Source: Kofleriaceae bacterium
GTDB lineage: Bacteria > Myxococcota_A > Polyangia > Haliangiales > Haliangiaceae
Assembly: GCA_018058095.1 (NCBI GenBank)
Contig: JAGPCO010000031.1
Location: 1 to 62,524, forward strand
Direction of reading: 5' to 3'
DNA length: 62,524 nucleotides
Shown: one piece after another, positions 1 to 8,683 of the stretch
How positions within the stretch are numbered: the first letter of the stretch is position 1
Layout: the number at the start of each line of letters is the position of its first letter
Position numbers and translations under genes: made by a program
Notes under the pieces: generated by a model
Database searches by the model: none
Seen by the model: only the letters and a program-made list of their open reading frames with translations
What the model was told of the DNA's origin: nothing

Positions 1-1593
1 GCGGTCGTGGTCGACCTGCTGCCCGACGCGGGTGTCCTGGCTGGCGAGGTCGTCGTCGAGTACGCGGTCAGCGGGGCGCGCTGGGTCCCGAGCTACGGCC
101 TGGTGCTGGGGCGCGGCCCGGCCCGGCTCGAGCTGCGCGCGCACGTCGCCCAGTGCACCGGCGAGGACTGGCGCGGCGTCGCCCTCACGGTCTCGACCGC
201 GCTGCCGCTGCGGCACGCCGAGCTGCCCGAGCTGCCGGCGGCGCGGATCGGGCGCGGCCCGGTGGCGCCGCGGCGACGCGGGTTCCGGCCGCCGCCGTCA
301 CCACCGACCGCGCTGTACGCCGACTTCGATCGCGCCTTCCCCGGCCGAGGTGGTGCCGGCCAGCACGACGCGCGCCCCTTCACCGGCAAGCACACCGCGA
401 AGGAGGTCACGTACGTCGGCGCCACCCCGCAGGGGCCCGGCCTGGCCGACGGCGCCGCCGCCAGCGAGGAGCGGGTCCGGCGCCGCGCCGACGACTTCGA
501 CGACGACGAGGTGGCGGTCATGGCGCCCGCCCCGGCCCGAGCGGCGGCGGAGCACGCGCCCGAGCCGGGTGGTGAGCCCCCTCGCGGCGGCGGCCCGCGC
601 CGCGCGCTCGCCGCCGCGCCGCCCGCCCTGGCCAAGGCTGCGGACGGGCCGGCGCCAGGCTCGGCCCGCGCCCCCCTCGAGCCGGCGGCGAGCGCCGACG
701 AGCTGCACGCCCGCCTGGCCTATGCCGAGCTGCGCATGCCTGGGCCGGCATCACCTCGACGCGGCGTGCTCGATCGGCTGTCGCCGCGCGAGCGCTACGA
801 AGAGGCCCTGCGCACCGACGGCGCGGTGCTGGCGGCCAGCGCCGAGGAGCTGGCCCTGGCCGCCAGCGAGCGGGCCCAGCAGATCGACCTGCTCGACCTG
901 CCGGCCGGGACCTCCGACGAATGGGACCACAGCTACGACTACGCGTTCGACGGTGACGGCCAGTTCGACCTGGTCGCCGACGGGGCCTGGCACGCGGTCA
1001 CCCTGTCGACGGTCGAGGTCGCGGTCCAGCAACGCCACCTCGCGGTGCCGCGCGAGGCCGACGGGGTGTTCCGGATGGCGGCCTTCACCAACGCGGGCCC
1101 CGGCCCGCTCCTGCCCGGGCCGGTCGACGTCCACGACGCCGGCCTGTACTTGCTGACCACGCCCCTGGCCGGGGCGTCCGCCGGCGCCGGCGTCGAGCTG
1201 GGGCTCGGGATCGACCCCCGGATCAAGCTGGCCCGCAACTGCGACTTCCGCGAGGAGGCGTCCGGCATCCTGCGCGGCGGCCACCGCCTCGATCACACGA
1301 TCAGCGTCGAGCTGCGCAACCTCGGCCCAGCCCCGGTCGAGGTCGAGGTGCGCGAGCGGGTGCCGGTCAGCCGCGACGGCGACGATCACGTCGAGGTGAC
1401 GGTGACGCGGTGCGAGCCGCGCTGGGACCGGTGGACGCCCGATCCGGCCGGGCCCGCGGCGCCGCGGCTCCGCGGCGGCTACCGCTGGCGGATCACCGTG
1501 CCGCCTGGGGAACGGCGCACGCTGGCGGCCGAGTACGCGGTCCGGGTCGGCCGCGGCCTCGAGCTGGCCGGCGGCAACCGGCGGGAGGCGTGA
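1..1593 (+). CDS. DUF4139 domain protein, 5' truncated
   Basis: The reading frame is open from the window edge, so the true start lies upstream and 530 residues are visible. Near the N-terminus the motif GARWVPSYGL and the later CTGEDWRG (about residues 52-59) are typical of DUF4139 proteins, a family sometimes annotated as 'mucoidy inhibitor MuiA'. A long Pro/Ala/Arg-rich low-complexity insert (about residues 80-240) separates this from a C-terminal beta-sandwich part containing RERVPVS and PPGERRTL. The next gene, two bases downstream, is a paralogue sharing the same motifs. The biochemical role of the family is not established; an envelope role is only a guess. The DUF4139 assignment is firm, the function is not. 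Confidence 0.8.
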   Translation, partial: AVVVDLLPDAGVLAGEVVVEYAVSGARWVPSYGLVLGRGPARLELRAHVAQCTGEDWRGVALTVSTALPLRHAELPELPAARIGRGPVAPRRRGFRPPPSPPTALYADFDRAFPGRGGAGQHDARPFTGKHTAKEVTYVGATPQGPGLADGAAASEERVRRRADDFDDDEVAVMAPAPARAAAEHAPEPGGEPPRGGGPRRALAAAPPALAKAADGPAPGSARAPLEPAASADELHARLAYAELRMPGPASPRRGVLDRLSPRERYEEALRTDGAVLAASAEELALAASERAQQIDLLDLPAGTSDEWDHSYDYAFDGDGQFDLVADGAWHAVTLSTVEVAVQQRHLAVPREADGVFRMAAFTNAGPGPLLPGPVDVHDAGLYLLTTPLAGASAGAGVELGLGIDPRIKLARNCDFREEASGILRGGHRLDHTISVELRNLGPAPVEVEVRERVPVSRDGDDHVEVTVTRCEPRWDRWTPDPAGPAAPRLRGGYRWRITVPPGERRTLAAEYAVRVGRGLELAGGNRREA

Positions 1594-1595
1594 TC

Positions 1596-3224
1596 ATGCC
1601 CGTGCCCAGGCCCATGCCCGTCGCGCCCGCCGTGCCGATCGTCGAGGTGACCGTGCTCGAGGATCGCGCGCACGTGCGCCGGGCCGGCGCGCTGGTGATC
1701 CCGGGCGACGGCACCGCCGAGGTCGACGTGGTGGTCTCGGTCACCTGCGCCCCGGTCCTGGTCGACAAGACGCTGCACGCGCGGGTCACCCGCGGCCGGG
1801 TCGTCGCGGTCCGGTGCGAGCGCAGCTGGAGCGACCACGGCCAGGGCAGCCCGGGTGGGCTCGGCGACGACGTGCGCGCGCTGACCGCCGCCCACGCCGA
1901 GCTGCTGACGCGCCTGACCGCGCGCGAGGCCGAGCTGGCGGTGGCCGGGGTCGAGCTCGCCGCCGGCGCCGAGCTGGCGCGGACCTGCCTGGCCGAGCTG
2001 GCCGAGCAGGCGGCCTGGGGGCGCCCGATCGACGGCGCCGAGGCGCGGCTGGCCACGCTCGACCAGCGCGACCACCAGGCCCGCGCTCGCGCCGCCAGCC
2101 TCGGTCTCGCGGTGGAGGAGCTGCGCGAGGAGCTGACCCGGCTCGAGGCCCGGCTCGGCCTGGCCCGCGACGCCGCCGGCCAGGAGCGCGCCACCACCCT
2201 GGTCCACCTGCGCGGCCAGCCCGGCCCGGTCGAGCTCGAGCTCGACTACGTCGTACCGGGTGCGGCCTGGCGCCCCTACCACCGCGCCCGCCTCGATCCC
2301 GGCAGCGGCCAGCTCACCGTCGGCACCGACGCCTGCGTGTGGCAGGCCACCGGGGAGGACTGGGCCGGCGTGACGCTGCGCCTGTCGACCGAGCGGCCCT
2401 CGCTCGGCGCCGAGCCACCGGCCCTGCGCGACGACGTGCTGGTGGCGCAGCGCCGGACCGAGGTGATGCCCCAGCTGCGCGACCAGGCCATCGCCAGCAC
2501 CGGCCTGGGCGCGACCGGCGCCGCCGGCGGACGCAGCCAGGGCGAGGTGCCGGGCATCGACGACGGCGGCGCGCTGACCGCACTGGTCGCGCCGGGCCCG
2601 GCCCAGGTCGGCGCGGACGGCCGCCCGCACCGGGTCCCGCTGTCGACCGTCACCTGCAAGGCCGAGCTCGCGCTCATCGCCGCGCCCGAGCTGTCGCCGG
2701 TGGTGCACCTGCGCGCGCGCGCGGTGTACCCGGGGCCGACGCCGCTGCTGGCCGGCCCGGTCGATCTGGTCCTCGCCAGCGGCTACGTCGGGCGGTCGAC
2801 CGTCGGCTTCGTCGCCGCCGGCGAGCGCTTCGAGCTCGGGTTCGGCCCGGTCAACGACCTGCGCCTGCACCGCCAGCACGAGGTCGTGCGCGAGGACGCC
2901 GGCCTGCTCGGCACCGGCGTGGTGACCCGGGTCCGGGTCGCGGTGCGCCTGTCCAACCTCGGCCCGCTCCGGCGCACCGTGCGAGTGAGCGAGCGCGTGC
3001 CGGTGTCGGACACCGACCAGGTCAAGGTCGAGGTGTCGGCCGCCGACGGCTGGACGCTCGAGGACGATCGCGGTCGCCGCGACGACGAGATCACCGCGGT
3101 GACGGCGCGGTCGATCGACGAGCACGGCCTGGTCCACTGGCTGGTCGAGCTGCCGCCGCGCGAGCGACGCGCGGTCGCGCTCGAGTACCGCGTGCGCAGC
3201 CAGCGCGGCGTGGCGGGCCTGTGA
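1596..3224 (+). CDS. DUF4139/DUF4140 domain protein (MuiA-like)
   Basis: This 542-residue protein has the usual family layout. An N-terminal DUF4140-like strand region (VEVTVLEDRAHVRRAG, about residues 13-28) leads into an alpha-helical coiled-coil stretch rich in Ala, Glu and Leu (about 95-200). The DUF4139 core follows, with PGAAWRPYHRARLDP and ATGEDWAGVTL. No signal peptide is evident. ATG 1596 is chosen because GGGAGG at 1583-1588 is a well-spaced ribosome site and the preceding gene stops two bases earlier. It overlaps the next gene by four bases (GTGA), so four genes appear to be translated as one unit. The family name is secure, the biological role is unknown. Confidence 0.85.
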   Translation: MPVPRPMPVAPAVPIVEVTVLEDRAHVRRAGALVIPGDGTAEVDVVVSVTCAPVLVDKTLHARVTRGRVVAVRCERSWSDHGQGSPGGLGDDVRALTAAHAELLTRLTAREAELAVAGVELAAGAELARTCLAELAEQAAWGRPIDGAEARLATLDQRDHQARARAASLGLAVEELREELTRLEARLGLARDAAGQERATTLVHLRGQPGPVELELDYVVPGAAWRPYHRARLDPGSGQLTVGTDACVWQATGEDWAGVTLRLSTERPSLGAEPPALRDDVLVAQRRTEVMPQLRDQAIASTGLGATGAAGGRSQGEVPGIDDGGALTALVAPGPAQVGADGRPHRVPLSTVTCKAELALIAAPELSPVVHLRARAVYPGPTPLLAGPVDLVLASGYVGRSTVGFVAAGERFELGFGPVNDLRLHRQHEVVREDAGLLGTGVVTRVRVAVRLSNLGPLRRTVRVSERVPVSDTDQVKVEVSAADGWTLEDDRGRRDDEITAVTARSIDEHGLVHWLVELPPRERRAVALEYRVRSQRGVAGL

Positions 3225-4366
3225 GCCCGCCCCCGCCAGGCCCGCGCGACCGCGCGCGCTACGACGCGCCAGCCCGGACCTCCGAGCGCGGGCCGGATCC
3301 GGACGAGCTCGACCCGACCCAGCCGGGTCAGGCCGACGGCTCCGGTCCCGATCCGTACGCGGCCCAGCGCGCGCGCCGGGCCGACCCGGCCGAGATCACC
3401 CGCCTGGCGACGATGCTCGGCAACCGGGTCGACAAGCGCTGGCGCCACCTGCGCGGCTGGGCCCGGCGCGAGCGCACCGACGCGGTCCGGATCTACGACC
3501 AGGACATCCCGGAGCTGCCGCTGCGGATCGAGACCTACGCCGGCCACCTCGTCGTGGCCGACCTGCGCCGCTTTCGCGACGACGACGAGGATGACGGCGG
3601 GTGGTTCGACGCCATGCTGGGCGCGGCCGGCCGCGCCGTCGGCGTGGGCCCCGACCGGGTGTTCGCGCGCCGGCGCCGGCGCCTGCGCGAGCGCCAGGCC
3701 GGCGACCAGTACGACAAGCTGGACGAGCGCGGCGTGTGGGTCGAGGTGTCAGAGGCGCCGGCCCGGCTGTGGGTCAACCTGTCCGACTACCTCGACACCG
3801 GCCTCTTCCTCGACCACCGCCCGACCCGGCGCCAGGTCGCGGCCGAGGCTCACGGCCGCCACCTGCTCAACCTGTACGCGTACACCGCGGCGTTCTCGGT
3901 CCACGCCGGGCTGGCTGGTGCGGCCTCGACGACCAGCGTCGATCTGTCGGCCACCTACGGCGACTGGGCCGAGCGCAACCTGCGCCACAACCAGCTCGCG
4001 CCCGCGACCCATCAGGTGGTGCGGGCCGACGTGCGCGAGTACGTGACCGACGCGCGCACGGTCGGCCTGCGCTGGGATCTCATCGTGGTCGACCCGCCGA
4101 CGTTCTCCAACTCGGCGCGGATGGACTACACCTGGGACGTGCAGCGCGACCACGCCGCCCTGCTGGCCGACCTGGCCGAGCTGGTCAGCCCCGACGGCGC
4201 GATCTGGTTCTCGACCAACCGACGCGGCTTCGCGCTCGACCCCCGGGTGCACGACCGGTTCGACGTGGCCGACCGCACCGCCGCGACCTTGCCCGAGGAC
4301 GTGCGCGATCCACAGGCGCACCGGGCCTACCGCCTCACCCCCCGGCCGGCGCCGGGCCGACGATGA
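3221..4366 (+). CDS. rlmK: RlmK-type 23S rRNA methyltransferase, standalone
   Basis: The 381-residue product resembles the C-terminal (RlmK) half of the fused E. coli enzyme RlmKL, which makes m7G2069 in 23S rRNA. Matching landmarks in order are GNRVDKRWRHLRGWARRE, YDQDIPELP, the segment DYLDTGLFLDHR (about residue 189), a SAM-binding region (NLYAYTAAFSVHAG), and the catalytic-type motif DPPTFSNSARM (about 291). The N-terminal THUMP/RlmL half is absent; instead there is a Pro-rich, disordered-looking leader of about 60 residues. GTG 3221 overlaps the upstream stop codon; ATG 3413, just before the conserved GNRVDKRW, is an alternative. Exact target base is inferred from family. Confidence 0.82.
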   Translation: MSPPPPGPRDRARYDAPARTSERGPDPDELDPTQPGQADGSGPDPYAAQRARRADPAEITRLATMLGNRVDKRWRHLRGWARRERTDAVRIYDQDIPELPLRIETYAGHLVVADLRRFRDDDEDDGGWFDAMLGAAGRAVGVGPDRVFARRRRRLRERQAGDQYDKLDERGVWVEVSEAPARLWVNLSDYLDTGLFLDHRPTRRQVAAEAHGRHLLNLYAYTAAFSVHAGLAGAASTTSVDLSATYGDWAERNLRHNQLAPATHQVVRADVREYVTDARTVGLRWDLIVVDPPTFSNSARMDYTWDVQRDHAALLADLAELVSPDGAIWFSTNRRGFALDPRVHDRFDVADRTAATLPEDVRDPQAHRAYRLTPRPAPGRR

Positions 4367-5031
4367 ACTACTTCGGCCACGCCGCCGTCGCCCACTGGCT
4401 GGCGCCGGGCCACGCCGGCACCGCGCTCGGGGCCATGGCGCCCGATCTGGCGGCGATGGCCGGGGCCCAGCTGGCGACGCCGGCCCCGGCCGAGCTCACG
4501 GCCGGGGTCGATCTGCACCATCAGACCGACGCGGTGTTCCACCGCCTGCCCCGGGTCACCGCGCTCATGGCCGAGCTCGACGCCCGCCTGGCCGCGGCCG
4601 CGGTCCGGCGCGGCCCGCGCCGCGCCGCCGCCCACATCGGCGTCGAGCTGCTGCTCGACGCCGTGCTGCTCGACGATGGCGCGGTGTGCGCGGCCTACCT
4701 GGGCGCGCTGGCGGCGCCGTTGCCGACGCCGGGCGCGCGCGACGCCGGCGACGACGGCGCGCTGGCCGAGGTGCTGGCTCGGCTACGCGCCCATGGCGTC
4801 CCGGCCGACCTGCGGCAGCCGGCGCTGGCGGCGCGCCGCATCGTCCGGGTCATCGCCAGCCGGCCGCTGCTGGCCGCGACCGGCGACGAGCCGACCCAGA
4901 TCGCCCGCGCCATGGTCGAGCTGGCGCCGACGGTGGCCGCCGCCGCCGACGGGGTGTTCGCGGCGGTGCGCGCCCTGCTGGCCGGGGCGGGCGACGAGGT
5001 CGACCCCTCGGCGGCCGCGCGACCGCAGTAG
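4363..5031 (+). CDS. ACP phosphodiesterase-like (DUF479) protein
   Basis: This 222-residue protein begins MNYFGHAAVAHW, like AcpH/DUF479 proteins that begin MNxLAHLHLA. It has a comparable GVDLHHQTDAVFHRLPRV segment, where the family has a GIxxHRxIDxxTDxxPxV segment, and a late ASRPLLAA like the family's ASRRPxLx. AcpH hydrolyses the phosphopantetheine arm from holo-acyl carrier protein. The family Asp-containing GNFLADF block is altered here to LGAMAPDL, so catalytic activity is uncertain. ATG 4363 overlaps the methyltransferase stop (ATGA), making it the last gene of the four-gene operon. It could instead be a zinc-phospholipase-like protein of unknown substrate. Confidence 0.5.
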   Translation: MNYFGHAAVAHWLAPGHAGTALGAMAPDLAAMAGAQLATPAPAELTAGVDLHHQTDAVFHRLPRVTALMAELDARLAAAAVRRGPRRAAAHIGVELLLDAVLLDDGAVCAAYLGALAAPLPTPGARDAGDDGALAEVLARLRAHGVPADLRQPALAARRIVRVIASRPLLAATGDEPTQIARAMVELAPTVAAAADGVFAAVRALLAGAGDEVDPSAAARPQ

Positions 5032-5034
5032 GAT
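5029..5034 (+). promoter_or_regulatory. -10-like hexamer, possible leaderless promoter
   Basis: TAGGAT lies 5 bases before GTG 5040 and overlaps the preceding TAG stop. No Shine-Dalgarno sequence separates them. It belongs to the window-wide pattern described in the findings. Confidence 0.4.
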
Positions 5035-5039
5035 GGGGC

Positions 5040-6746
5040 GTGGAGGCAGGGTCCGGGCCAGGTGACGAGGAGGCGACGGTCCAGGCGCCGCGCGCCCGCG
5101 CCCGCGCCGGCGTCACCGCCGCGCCGCCGGCGCGCCCGACCGAGGTGAGGCCGACCGGAGCCTCGCCGCGCGAGGCCATGGCCGAGGAGGAGATCGCGCG
5201 GACCCGCGCGTTCGCGCGCATGGTGCTGGCGGTGGCCGGCCTGACCGCCGTCGGCGTGTTCGCCGCCGGCGGCGATCCGACCGCCAAGGCCCTGGTGCTG
5301 GTCGCGCTGGCGGTGATGGCCGGCGCGGTGTCCGCCCTGCTGTGGGTCATCTCCACCCGGCGCGAGCGCTACTCGGCGACCCTGGTCACGACCGCCGCCG
5401 CCACCGGCTTCCTCGCCGTGCTGGCCGCGATCTACTACTGGGGCTGGCTGTCGCCGGTCGCCGCCGTCGCGCTGTTCGGCCTGTACTTCTTCGCGCTCGG
5501 GGCCAGCACCACCGGCGTCGTCGTGTTGTGGCTGGTCGCCGCCGGCGGCCACGCCACCCTGGCCGGCCTGACCATGGCCGGGGCGCTGGCCGATCGTGGC
5601 GTGGTCCCCACCGCCAGCATCGGCGTGCGCGACCAGGTCATCAGCCTGCTCGTGATCCAGGTCCTGTACGCCGCCGCGGTCGGCTTCGGCCGGCGCAGCC
5701 GCCGGGTCACGCTCGACGCGGTCGAGCGGCTCGACCGGGCCGGGCGCGCGGTGGCCGCGCGCGAGGCGCTCCTGGCCGAGGCCCGGCTCGAGCTCGACCG
5801 CCGCCAGCGCGTGGGCGGGCCGGGGCGCTTCACCGAGCAGACGCTCGGTCCGTACCGGCTCGGGCACCTGCTCGGGCGCGGCGGCATGGGCGAGGTGTAC
5901 GAGGCGAGCGAGCTCGCGACCGGGCAGCCGGTGGCGATCAAGGTGCTGCACCCGACCTCGCTCGGCGACGAGGTCGCGCTCGGCCGCTTCCTGCGCGAGG
6001 CCGCGGTCACCACCCGCCTGCGCAGCCCGCACATCGCCCAGGTGCTCGAGGTCGGGGTCACCGCCGGCGAGGTGCCGTACATCGCCATGGAGCGCCTGCG
6101 CGGCGACGACCTGGCCCAGGTCCTGCGCCGGGTCCGGCGCATGCCGGTCGTCGAGGTGGTGACCCTGATCCGGCAGATCGCCACCGCCCTGGCCGCGGCC
6201 CACGGCGACGGCGTGATCCACCGCGACCTCAAGCCGAGCAACCTGTTCCGGGCCCGGGTCGGCGACGTCGAGGTGTGGAAGGTGATCGACTTCGGCGTCG
6301 CCAAGTCGAGCGATGGCGCCAGCCTCACCGCCGGCCAGGTGGTCGGCACCCCGTCGTTCATGGCGCCCGAGCAGGCCACCGGCGACGAGCTCGACCACCG
6401 GGCCGACCTGTTCGCGCTGGCGATCATCGCCTACCGCGCCCTGACCGGTCGGCCACCGTTCACCGGCCGGGACGCCCCCGGCATCATGTTCGACGTGGTG
6501 TACCGGATGCCGCCGCAGCCGTCGGCGCTGGTCGCGGTCCACGCCGACGTCGACTGCGTGCTCGCGCTCGGCCTGGCCAAGGATCGACGCCGCCGCTTCG
6601 CCGACGCGCCGGCGTTCGCCGACGCCCTGGCCGCCGCGCTCGAGGGCCGGCTGCCGACTGACCTGCGCCGCCTCGGCCGCGCGCTGGTGGCCGAACACCC
6701 GTGGGGCGCGCAGGTCGCGACGCCGCCGCCACCGAGGCCGTCATGA
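5040..6746 (+). CDS. Membrane Ser/Thr protein kinase with N-terminal TM domain
   Basis: The 568-residue product has a polar N-terminal tail (about 1-60), five or six hydrophobic segments (about 60-225), a short charged helix (about 228-258) and a complete Hanks-type kinase domain at the C-terminus. Kinase landmarks are the Gly loop GRGGMGEVY (about 280), the AIKVLH lysine, HRDLKPSN (about 395), DFGVAK (about 417) and the APEQ activation-segment end (about 442), so the kinase looks active. Bacterial PknB-type kinases usually have the kinase first and the membrane anchor after; here the order is reversed. GTG 5040 is chosen for the TAGGAT box just upstream; ATG 5179 is an alternative. Its stop overlaps the sugar-kinase start. 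Confidence 0.88.
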   Translation: MEAGSGPGDEEATVQAPRARARAGVTAAPPARPTEVRPTGASPREAMAEEEIARTRAFARMVLAVAGLTAVGVFAAGGDPTAKALVLVALAVMAGAVSALLWVISTRRERYSATLVTTAAATGFLAVLAAIYYWGWLSPVAAVALFGLYFFALGASTTGVVVLWLVAAGGHATLAGLTMAGALADRGVVPTASIGVRDQVISLLVIQVLYAAAVGFGRRSRRVTLDAVERLDRAGRAVAAREALLAEARLELDRRQRVGGPGRFTEQTLGPYRLGHLLGRGGMGEVYEASELATGQPVAIKVLHPTSLGDEVALGRFLREAAVTTRLRSPHIAQVLEVGVTAGEVPYIAMERLRGDDLAQVLRRVRRMPVVEVVTLIRQIATALAAAHGDGVIHRDLKPSNLFRARVGDVEVWKVIDFGVAKSSDGASLTAGQVVGTPSFMAPEQATGDELDHRADLFALAIIAYRALTGRPPFTGRDAPGIMFDVVYRMPPQPSALVAVHADVDCVLALGLAKDRRRRFADAPAFADALAAALEGRLPTDLRRLGRALVAEHPWGAQVATPPPPRPS

Positions 6747-8197
6747 CCGGCTACGTGGTCGGGCTCGATCTCGGCAGCTCCAGCCTCAAGGTGGTGGTGA
6801 CCGACGCCAGGCTGGCCGTGGTCGGTCGCGGTCGGGTCGGGTACGGCGTCGATCATCCGCGGCCGGGCTGGGCCGAGCAGCCGGTCGCGCGCTGGGAGGC
6901 CGCGCTCGCCCCGGCCATCCGCCAGGCCCTGGCCAGCGCCGGGGTGGCCGCCACCGACGTGGTCGCGCTCGGGCTGGCCGGTCAGCTCGACGGCTGCGTC
7001 GCCGTCGATGCCGACGGGCGCGCGCTGGCGCCGTGTCTCATCTGGATGGACCGCCGCGCCACCGGCGAGGTGCCGGACCTCCCGGCCGACACGTTCCAGC
7101 AGCGGACCGGCCAGGTGCTCGACGCGTCGCACCTGGCGGCCAAGGCCCGCTGGCTGGCGGCGCGCCATCCAGTCGCGCGCCTGCACCAGCCGGTGTCGTA
7201 CCTGGTGTCGATCCTGACCGGCGCCCACGTGATGGACGCCGGCCTGGCCTCCACCACCAACCTGTACGACCTGCGCGCCGGCGCCTGGGCTGGCGACCTG
7301 TGCGCGGCGTTCGCGCTCGATCCGGCGTGGTTGCCGACGCTGGCCCCGGCCGCCAGCCGGGCCGGGAACCTGACCCGCGCCGGCGCCGCGCTGACCGGGC
7401 TGCCGGTCGGGATCCCGGTCGCGGTCGGCACCGGCGACGACTTCGCGACCCCGCTCGGCGCCGGTGTGGTCGGGCCCGGCCAGGCGTTCTGCGTGGCCGG
7501 CACCGCCGAGGTCGTCGGCGCGGTGAGCGCGCGCCTGGTGATCGATCCGGGCGGCCTGGTCGAGACCCACGCCTACCCGACCGGCGGCTTCCTCATCGAG
7601 CATCCGGGCTGGCCCTCGGGCGGCACCCTGACCTGGCTCGGCCAGCTCGTCGGTCAGCCCGACCCGGCCGCGCTGGTCGCCCTGGCCGATGGCATCGCCG
7701 TCGGCGCCGACGACCTGACCTTCCTGCCGGCGCTGACCGGGGCGATGACCCCGCACTGGGACGCGCGCGCCCGCGCTGGCTTCTACGGCCTGACGCCGAG
7801 CCACGGCCCTGGCCACGTGGTGCGTGCGGTGCTCGAGGCCCTGGCCCTGGCCGAGCGCGACGTGCTCGATCGCCTGGCCCAGCTCGGGCTGCCCGATCAC
7901 CCGGTGCTGGTGCTCGGCGGCGGCAGCAGCAACGACGCCTGGGCCCAGCTACGGGCCGACCTGACCGGGCGCAGCCACGCGCTGACCGCCCACACCGACA
8001 CCTGCGCCGTCGGCGCCGCCATGCTCGGCGCGGTCGCGGGCGGCCTGGCCGAGACGGTGCGCGCCGTGGCCCCGGCCCAGCCGGCGGTACGGGCGATCGT
8101 CGCCCCCGCGCCCGGCGCGGCGGCGGCGGCCGCCGCCGCCCACCGGCGCTACCTCGAGCTGTTCGCGGCCCTCACGCCGATGTTCGCCCCGGCGTGA
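6743..8197 (+). CDS. xylB: FGGY-family carbohydrate kinase, xylulokinase-like
   Basis: This 484-residue protein matches FGGY sugar kinases in length and layout. The N-terminal phosphate-binding motif is GLDLGSSSLKVVV (residues 6-18). The segment AGQLDGCVAVD is similar to the xylulokinase GQMHG region with changes, and WMDRRA follows. The C-terminal ATPase domain carries GTGDDFATPLGAGVV and the adenosine motif GGGSSNDAW (about 392). It would phosphorylate a pentulose or related polyol with ATP in the cytoplasm; xylulose is the default guess and there is no isomerase or transporter gene nearby to confirm it. ATG 6743 overlaps the kinase stop (ATGA), so it is co-translated with a signalling kinase, an unusual partner. 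Confidence 0.8.
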   Translation: MTGYVVGLDLGSSSLKVVVTDARLAVVGRGRVGYGVDHPRPGWAEQPVARWEAALAPAIRQALASAGVAATDVVALGLAGQLDGCVAVDADGRALAPCLIWMDRRATGEVPDLPADTFQQRTGQVLDASHLAAKARWLAARHPVARLHQPVSYLVSILTGAHVMDAGLASTTNLYDLRAGAWAGDLCAAFALDPAWLPTLAPAASRAGNLTRAGAALTGLPVGIPVAVGTGDDFATPLGAGVVGPGQAFCVAGTAEVVGAVSARLVIDPGGLVETHAYPTGGFLIEHPGWPSGGTLTWLGQLVGQPDPAALVALADGIAVGADDLTFLPALTGAMTPHWDARARAGFYGLTPSHGPGHVVRAVLEALALAERDVLDRLAQLGLPDHPVLVLGGGSSNDAWAQLRADLTGRSHALTAHTDTCAVGAAMLGAVAGGLAETVRAVAPAQPAVRAIVAPAPGAAAAAAAAHRRYLELFAALTPMFAPA

Positions 8198-8230
8198 TCC
8201 GCGCACGGTGACGGCCCCCCGCCGAGCGGC

Positions 8231-8236
8231 TACAGT
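8231..8236 (+). promoter_or_regulatory. -10-like hexamer, possible leaderless promoter
   Basis: TACAGT ends exactly 6 bases before ATG 8243 and there is no ribosome-binding site in between. Confidence 0.45.
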
Positions 8237-8242
8237 GCGGCC

Positions 8243-8683
8243 ATGGTGCCGCGCCTCTTGTGCTCGCTGGTCGTGTCGGCCGCCGCCTGCGGCGACGAGC
8301 CGCCCCCGACGTGCACCACCGTCGAACTGGCCTGTGCGCCGCTGTACCCACCGACCTTCAGCAACGTCTACGCCACCACCCTGGCCGGCAAGTGCGGCGG
8401 TGACCGGGTCGCCTGCCACTCCGACCGCGGCCGGGCCGGCGGCATGAGCTTTGGCACCGAGGCCCTGGCCCACGCCGAGCTGCTCGCCCCGGGCCTGGGC
8501 CGCGTCGTCCCTGGTGACGCGGCCTGCAGCGAGATGATCGTGCGGACCCAGGGCGTCGGCGCCGACTACCAGATGCCGCCGGGAGAGGCGCTGACCGCAG
8601 AGGAGCGGTGCGCGCTGGTGCAGTGGGTCGCGGCCGGCGCCCCCGGCCCGGTCGTGACCACGCGGCCGGGGGGTGCGCCGTGA
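8243..8683 (+). CDS. Small cytochrome-c-like lipoprotein
   Basis: The 146-residue product starts with a short hydrophobic leader ending in SAAAC, a plausible lipobox with the modified Cys at about residue 16. The mature part resembles the cytochrome-like domains common in myxobacterial and planctomycete lipoproteins: TFSNVYATTLAGKC, then ACHSDR, a VVPGDAACSEMIVRT stretch and the terminal MPPGEALTAEERCALVQWVAAGAP. A strict CxxCH heme site is missing because the two cysteines are spaced CGGDRVACH, so heme attachment is doubtful. The stop overlaps the start of the five-heme cytochrome gene (GTGA), which suggests a shared periplasmic redox or sensing job. Confidence 0.75.
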   Translation: MVPRLLCSLVVSAAACGDEPPPTCTTVELACAPLYPPTFSNVYATTLAGKCGGDRVACHSDRGRAGGMSFGTEALAHAELLAPGLGRVVPGDAACSEMIVRTQGVGADYQMPPGEALTAEERCALVQWVAAGAPGPVVTTRPGGAP

